This document shows positions 59,766 to 64,000 of a stretch of 64,000 nt of DNA, in pieces. Within the stretch, counting starts at the first letter, position 1; each line of letters starts with the position of its first letter. Location: contig NZ_JALKAA010000004.1 in assembly GCF_024171605.1 (NCBI RefSeq), forward strand, positions 124,001 to 188,000, given 5' to 3'. A program made the translations under genes and the position numbers. The notes beneath the pieces were generated by a model. That model made no database searches, was not told where the DNA came from, and worked only from the letters and a program-made list of their open reading frames with translations. Source of the stretch: Pontibacter sp. HSC-36F09. GTDB taxonomy: Bacteria > Bacteroidota > Bacteroidia > Cytophagales > Hymenobacteraceae.

Positions 59766-60785
59766 ATGAAAACAGAACAGAAAAGAAACCTGTGGTGGCT
59801 GGCAGTTGGAGCAGGTGCTTTGCTTGCAGCCCGTGCCATTACCCGCAAGTTGAATGCCTACAGCTTCCGGAACAAGACGGTACTGATAACTGGCGGCGCC
59901 CGCGGACTGGGCTTTGTCATGGCGCGTCAACTGGCTAAAGAAGGAGCCCGGCTGGTGCTGTGCTCCCGCGACGAAATACAGCTGGAAGACGCCCGCATGG
60001 AACTGGCAGGCAACGGAGCCGATGTGATAGTGCTACCCTGCGACGTTACCCAACAAGTGCAGGTAGAGCAGATGATCGAGCAGGTGCAGCAGGAGTTCGG
60101 GCAGATCGACGTGCTGATCAACAATGCGGGCATCATCACGGCGGGTCCGTTGGAGGAGATGACCGTAAAAGATTTTGAGGAGGCCATGCAGACGCATTTC
60201 TGGGGTCCCCTCTATACCACGCTGGCCGTGTTGCCTTCCATGAAGGCCCGCGGCGGCGGACGCATTCTGAACATTGCCTCCATTGGCGGAAAACTGGGCG
60301 TACCGCACCTGGTGCCTTACAGTGCCAGCAAATTTGCTCTGGTCGGTTTATCCGAAGGTTTGCGAGCCGAATTGAAACAGTACAATATAACCGTTACCTG
60401 CGCCTCACCGGGCCTGATGCAGACCGGCAGTCCGCGGCACGCCAACGTCAAGGGGCAGCACGAAGAAGAGTATACGCTGTTTAAAATTGTCGACTCGAGC
60501 CGGCTCACTTCTATCAGCGCTGAGGATTCGGCCAAATCGATACTGGATGCCTGCCGACACGGAGATGCCGAAGTAGTCACGTCTATACCTGCCAAGATTG
60601 GCGCTTTCATTCATGGGCTCTCACCAGAAACCACGACCGATTTGTTTGCTGTGCTCAACCGCATGTTGCCCGGACCTACTGGCGAGCAACGAGCCAAAAA
60701 AGGCTACGAGAGTGAAACGCCGCTTTCCATGTCCAGCCTGACGGAGCGCACGCAGAAAGCAGCCTTCCGCAACAACGAACTGTAA
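59766..60785 (+). CDS. Membrane-anchored SDR-family oxidoreductase
   Basis: 339 residues. A hydrophobic N-terminal helix (LWWLAVGAGALLAARAI) precedes an SDR fold with TGGARGLG, NNAG, NIASIGGK and YSASK. C-terminal 80 residues are an extra segment with no known domain. The type is like ketoacyl or retinol-type reductases attached to membranes; substrate unknown. Confidence 0.88.
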   Translation: MKTEQKRNLWWLAVGAGALLAARAITRKLNAYSFRNKTVLITGGARGLGFVMARQLAKEGARLVLCSRDEIQLEDARMELAGNGADVIVLPCDVTQQVQVEQMIEQVQQEFGQIDVLINNAGIITAGPLEEMTVKDFEEAMQTHFWGPLYTTLAVLPSMKARGGGRILNIASIGGKLGVPHLVPYSASKFALVGLSEGLRAELKQYNITVTCASPGLMQTGSPRHANVKGQHEEEYTLFKIVDSSRLTSISAEDSAKSILDACRHGDAEVVTSIPAKIGAFIHGLSPETTTDLFAVLNRMLPGPTGEQRAKKGYESETPLSMSSLTERTQKAAFRNNEL

Positions 60786-60846
60786 CCCGAACTTTAACCT
60801 ATACCTGATGGCAGGCTATACCCTGGCTTTGCCTATATTCGCCCTT

Positions 60847-61359
60847 ATGGAAATCAAAAAGAGAGAAACGGCCTACGATGGCTACTTCAAGATCTATAAA
60901 CTGACGGTAGCGCAGAACGGCCATACCTTTACGCGGGAGCAATTTGACCGCGGCACGGCAGTAGCTGCCATGGTATACGACACCGAAAAGCAGCGCTACA
61001 TCCTGACCCGGCAGTTTCGGGTAGGTTCTGAATCGGAGCTGGTGGAAGTCGTGGCAGGTATGGTGGACGAGGGCGAGAGCCCGGAAACCAGCATTGCCCG
61101 CGAAATAGAAGAGGAGATCGGCTATAGCGTAGACAATCTGCAGCACCTGCATACCTTTTACTCTTCGCCGGGCGGCACAACTGAAAAAGTGCTGTTGTAC
61201 TACGCAGAAGTATCGCACCAGCATGCCGAGGGCGGTGGCAAAGACGATGAACACGAGCACATTGAACTGGTGAGCTATACCCGGGAAGAACTTCTCAAGG
61301 AAAGCTTTGCCGATGCCAAGACCATCATTGCCCAGCAATGGGTACAGTTTCAGGGGTAA
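60847..61359 (+). CDS. NUDIX hydrolase (ADP-ribose pyrophosphatase-like)
   Basis: 170 residues from the ATG at 60847. The NUDIX box GMVDEGESPETSIAREIEEEIGY fits Gx5Ex7REUxEExGU. Length and RQFR substrate-loop are as in NudF/ADP-ribose pyrophosphatase. It may clear ADP-ribose or related sugars. Starts 62 bases after the SDR gene. Confidence 0.9.
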   Translation: MEIKKRETAYDGYFKIYKLTVAQNGHTFTREQFDRGTAVAAMVYDTEKQRYILTRQFRVGSESELVEVVAGMVDEGESPETSIAREIEEEIGYSVDNLQHLHTFYSSPGGTTEKVLLYYAEVSHQHAEGGGKDDEHEHIELVSYTREELLKESFADAKTIIAQQWVQFQG

Positions 61360-61378
61360 TTCCTACTGTAGTGGAATA

Positions 61379-61418
61379 AAAAAGCGTCAGCCATCCTTTA
61401 GGGTAGCTGACGCTTTTT
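61379..61418. terminator. Bidirectional terminator between NUDIX and msrA
   Basis: AAAAAGCGTCAGC (61379-61391) with GCTGACGCTTTTT (61406-61418), 14-base loop; T-runs on both strands. Confidence 0.9.
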
Positions 61419-61431
61419 ATTTTGTATCGAC

Positions 61432-61974
61432 TTATTTGGCCGCTCCGGGTTTCAGTTTGTCTGCAAATACTTTTCTGAACTTATCAACTTTAGGCCGGAT
61501 CACAAAGCTGCAATAAGGCTCGTGGCCGTGAGTGTTGAAGTAATTCTGATGATAGTCTTCGGCCGGGTAGAACTCTTGCAGCGGCTCTACTGTCGTCACG
61601 ATCGGAGCATCAAAGGCACCGGACGCATCAAGTTCTTTCAGGTATTTTTCGGCTTTTTCGCGCTGCTCATCATTGTGGTAGAGCACGATGGAGCGGTACT
61701 GCGGCCCGATGTCGTTGCCCTGTCTGTTCAGCGTGGTCGGGTCGTGGGTTTCCCAAAAAACTTCCAAGAGCTCATCGTAGCTAATAGCATCCGGGTCGTA
61801 GGTGATTTGCAGCACTTCGGCGTGGCCGGTGGTGCCGGAGGTGACTTGCTTATAGGTTGGGTTCTCCATGTGCCCGCCCGCATAGCCTGATTCTACTTTT
61901 TGTACGCCGGCCAAATCCTGAAACACTGCTTCGGTACACCAGAAGCATCCTCCTCCAAATGTCGCTTTTTCCAT
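61432..61974 (-). CDS. msrA: Peptide methionine (S)-S-oxide reductase
   Basis: 180 residues from the ATG at 61974. Catalytic C10 in GGGCFWCTEAVF, with the family stretches GYAGGHMENPTY, HAEVLQITYDP and YHQNYF. No MsrB domain is fused. Repairs oxidised methionine using thioredoxin. Single gene, shares the terminator with the NUDIX gene. Confidence 0.95.
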   Translation of the reverse strand: MEKATFGGGCFWCTEAVFQDLAGVQKVESGYAGGHMENPTYKQVTSGTTGHAEVLQITYDPDAISYDELLEVFWETHDPTTLNRQGNDIGPQYRSIVLYHNDEQREKAEKYLKELDASGAFDAPIVTTVEPLQEFYPAEDYHQNYFNTHGHEPYCSFVIRPKVDKFRKVFADKLKPGAAK

Positions 61975-62071
61975 TTTTTTCGCTTTAATGTAGGTATAGG
62001 CCGTCAACCAAAAGCCTGTGGCTATACCTGTGCAAAGGTATAGGGACTAAACCAAAAAGTCCTCCAATTGT

Positions 62072-62770
62072 TTAATTACGCATATTGCGCATTGTACTCT
62101 GGGCGTCGGCGGCTCCTTCTAAAGTTAGGTACTCAGCTTGTAAAGCTCTGATTTTTAGCTTATCAGTGTTCGAGATCTGGTTCTCTACCTGACCACGTCG
62201 CTGATTCAGTTGCCCGTAAACATTATCTACGTAGTCCCAGTCATGTTGCGTCCAGTTGCGGCGCTTGGCCCGAATCACACCCATAAAGGTCAGGTACGCC
62301 TCTCGCATGTCCTGTGGTGCAATGTTTTCAATTTCTTTGAATTCGCGGAGCAACTGCTCTTCCCACTGTTCCAGCTCGGCACGGTCGAGTGGCGTGTTCA
62401 GGCGTCTTTCCTGTCGGTTCTCCCAGCGTTCGTAGCGTTCCTTCAGTCGGGCGTATTCCGCTTTTGATTCGGCGGAGAGGCTGTCCAGGTTCTGCTCAAT
62501 TTCAGCAGATCGCACCCGGAAATCTTCTTTGATCCCCGGCATTTCACGCTGTATAGCCGTGTCGCCTCGTTCCACTTTCTCGTTCATCCAGCCCCGCAAT
62601 GACTCTAGCCGCTCGCCTACGGTGCGGCCCGTTTGCTCCACTCGGGCAGTGTCGGCGGGTACATCCACGGTTATTTCTTCAGTCTCCTGTGCGGTGCGGT
62701 TGCCTTCGCAGCTCCAGAGGAGCAGGGCTGTCAGGAAGCCAAGCAGGTATGTTGTTCTAATGTTGAGCAT
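62072..62770 (-). CDS. Coiled-coil lipoprotein, 232 aa
   Basis: Lipobox LLLWSC (C21). The mature protein is highly charged and helical with heptad-like patterns (ESLRGWMNEKVERGDTAIQR, EYARLKERYERWENRQERR). No known domain. Perhaps a periplasmic stress or structural protein; nothing in the neighbourhood tells its partner. Confidence 0.65.
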   Translation of the reverse strand: MLNIRTTYLLGFLTALLLWSCEGNRTAQETEEITVDVPADTARVEQTGRTVGERLESLRGWMNEKVERGDTAIQREMPGIKEDFRVRSAEIEQNLDSLSAESKAEYARLKERYERWENRQERRLNTPLDRAELEQWEEQLLREFKEIENIAPQDMREAYLTFMGVIRAKRRNWTQHDWDYVDNVYGQLNQRRGQVENQISNTDKLKIRALQAEYLTLEGAADAQSTMRNMRN

Positions 62771-62855
62771 TTATTTTTCAAAGTTTTAGGGTTGCTGTTT
62801 TTAGGCGATGCCCATACTTGCCATCATACGCAAAGCAATCTTACAAGATACTTAT

Positions 62856-64000
62856 TTAAGGGCTCACGGCCAGTAATGGTTTGTCTTTGCTGATGCCATG
62901 GCCGTACTGGTAGTGCTCGTTTACAGTAACGGGCAGCTTGCCGCGGGCAGGTATTTTGCCGAACAAGAGTTTGGCCGCCGCCACCTGCGCATGCATGTGT
63001 GCCTGATAAGCCAGTATCAGCACACGGCTCTTGTGGATGTCCGGGAACTGATTCAAGGTATAAGGGTTGTCAAAGAGCGTCATAATGGACCTGTCCGAGC
63101 GCGCCAGGTCAGTCACCAGCCCTACTGCCTCTTTGGAGTAGCCCAGCCGGTTGCTTGGCGTGACAGCTGGCCCGTAAAGTCCCACCAGCACCAGGTCATA
63201 CCCTTTGAGCTTCTGCTTCATTTGCTTTACTTCTTTGGCATTGGCCTTCCGGGATAGCGCAAAATTGGCCTCGATGCGGGCATACTTGTTTATTTCGCGC
63301 TGGAATATGCTGGGGCGTACCACGCCAAAAGATAGTGTGGCGATGCGCCTTCGCTTTTTTTGGCGGATGGGTAGAAAATTCTTTTTGTTATTAAGAAGAG
63401 TCATGGCTGCTTCGGCCAGCGCATGGTTGGTGCTGTCGGCTATACCTGGGTTCAGGTCTTCGTACAGGTTCTCCAGCTCAATGGGCTTATACCTGTCCAG
63501 CCCCACCCAGGCCTTGGCGGCCAGCATCTTTTTACAGCGGCGGTCAATTTCTTCCTGCGTGATATACCCCAGGGCAATCGCCTGCTCGATGGCCTGAATG
63601 GCTTTGGGGACACTGTTGAGGCGCTCCAGCACATCGTTACCCGCGATCAGGGCGCGTGCCTCCGCCTCTCCGGGAGGGAAGTACTTGGTTACGCCCTTCA
63701 TGACCATGGCATCCGTGAAGACCAGGCCCTTGAATTCCAGCTTTTTCTTGAGGAGGTTGGTCACGATGGGCTTGGATAGGGTGGAGGGCAGGTTCATGGT
63801 CGTGTCGAGTTCGGGCATGTGCATGTGTGCCACCATGATGCCCCCGATGCCATGCTTGATCAGCTCGCGGAAAGGATATAGCTCCAGCGAGTCGAGCCGG
63901 TCGCGGTCATGCGGAATGATGGGCAGGTCGTAGTGAGAGTCTACATCCGTGTCGCCGTGGCCGGGGAAGTGCTTGGCTACTGCAATGATGCCGTTTTCCT
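62856..64000 (-). CDS. Glycoside hydrolase family 3 (NagZ-like), 5' end outside window
   Basis: The frame continues from the ATG at 63836 without a stop to the window edge, so the listed start is missing. The visible part has KHFPGHGDTDVDSHYDLP, the GH3 signature, then MVAHMHMPELD, catalytic D in FTDAMVMKGV and the GH3 C-terminal domain (NKKNFLPIRQKKRRR). It ends at 62856 without a beta-lactamase-like extension in view. Likely beta-N-acetylglucosaminidase in wall recycling or glycan breakdown. Confidence 0.9.
   Translation of the reverse strand, partial: ENGIIAVAKHFPGHGDTDVDSHYDLPIIPHDRDRLDSLELYPFRELIKHGIGGIMVAHMHMPELDTTMNLPSTLSKPIVTNLLKKKLEFKGLVFTDAMVMKGVTKYFPPGEAEARALIAGNDVLERLNSVPKAIQAIEQAIALGYITQEEIDRRCKKMLAAKAWVGLDRYKPIELENLYEDLNPGIADSTNHALAEAAMTLLNNKKNFLPIRQKKRRRIATLSFGVVRPSIFQREINKYARIEANFALSRKANAKEVKQMKQKLKGYDLVLVGLYGPAVTPSNRLGYSKEAVGLVTDLARSDRSIMTLFDNPYTLNQFPDIHKSRVLILAYQAHMHAQVAAAKLLFGKIPARGKLPVTVNEHYQYGHGISKDKPLLAVSP

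Overview
The window reads as a chromosome segment of a Bacteroidota bacterium of the Cytophagales/Hymenobacteraceae type, most like Pontibacter. This is inferred from the gene families (SusC/SusD pair, carboxypeptidase-regulatory-domain TonB receptors, PorT-like barrels, DUF2807 'head GIN' lipoproteins, the arsenosugar ArsS locus), from absent Shine-Dalgarno sequences with a few TAnnTTTG -7 boxes, and from the very frequent oligomer AGGTATA/TATACCT. No database search was possible, so the genus is a judgement.

Region 1 (1 to about 9,358) is the right part of an integrated element. A tyrosine integrase (7861-9159) lies next to a tRNA-Met(CAU) 3' fragment (9314-9358), the expected right attachment site; the left end and the intact tRNA should lie beyond base 1. 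Behind the integrase come an excisionase-like HTH protein, a DUF3987 ATPase, small orphan genes, a Zn-ribbon PD-(D/E)XK nuclease-like protein, a type I restriction subunit (hsdR) and the start of a second PD-(D/E)XK protein. The cargo looks defence-related. The AGGTATA word is almost absent here except in hsdR.

Region 2 (9.6-20 kb): SusCD outer-membrane uptake pair, CsbD stress protein, a second TonB-dependent receptor, a 0.95-kb repeat-rich gap, OsmC, a conserved unknown and a ribosome hibernation factor. Region 3 (20-28 kb): SDR, DsbA-like thioredoxin-fold protein, DUF1801, a zinc-type CDF exporter divergent from an OmpR/histidine-kinase pair, then a SulP transporter with a beta-carbonic anhydrase. 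Region 4 (28-34.5 kb): PorT-like barrel, a striking Tyr-Gly-Ser low-complexity protein with two SWFGD modules, a lipoprotein, topoisomerase III, DUF2905 and YdcF.

Region 5 (34.5-41.8 kb): aldehyde dehydrogenase, then a five-gene arsenosugar-type operon (DUF2064, AhpD-like, ArsS, rhodanese, TIGR04282-like) without arsM, an L,D-transpeptidase and DUF2461. Region 6 (41.8-50.7 kb): orphan secreted proteins, a three-gene glycosyltransferase operon, PrxQ/Bcp, two tandem related lipoproteins and a neutral-ceramidase-like protein. Region 7 (50.8-64 kb): Tex, SRPBCC protein, two related LEA14-like lipoproteins interleaved with an M48-type protease and a GIN-domain lipoprotein, DUF1737, M28 peptidase, a barrel, SDR, NUDIX, MsrA, a coiled-coil lipoprotein and a GH3 glycosidase cut by the right edge. 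Most genes are monocistronic or in two- to five-gene operons closed by strong intrinsic terminators.
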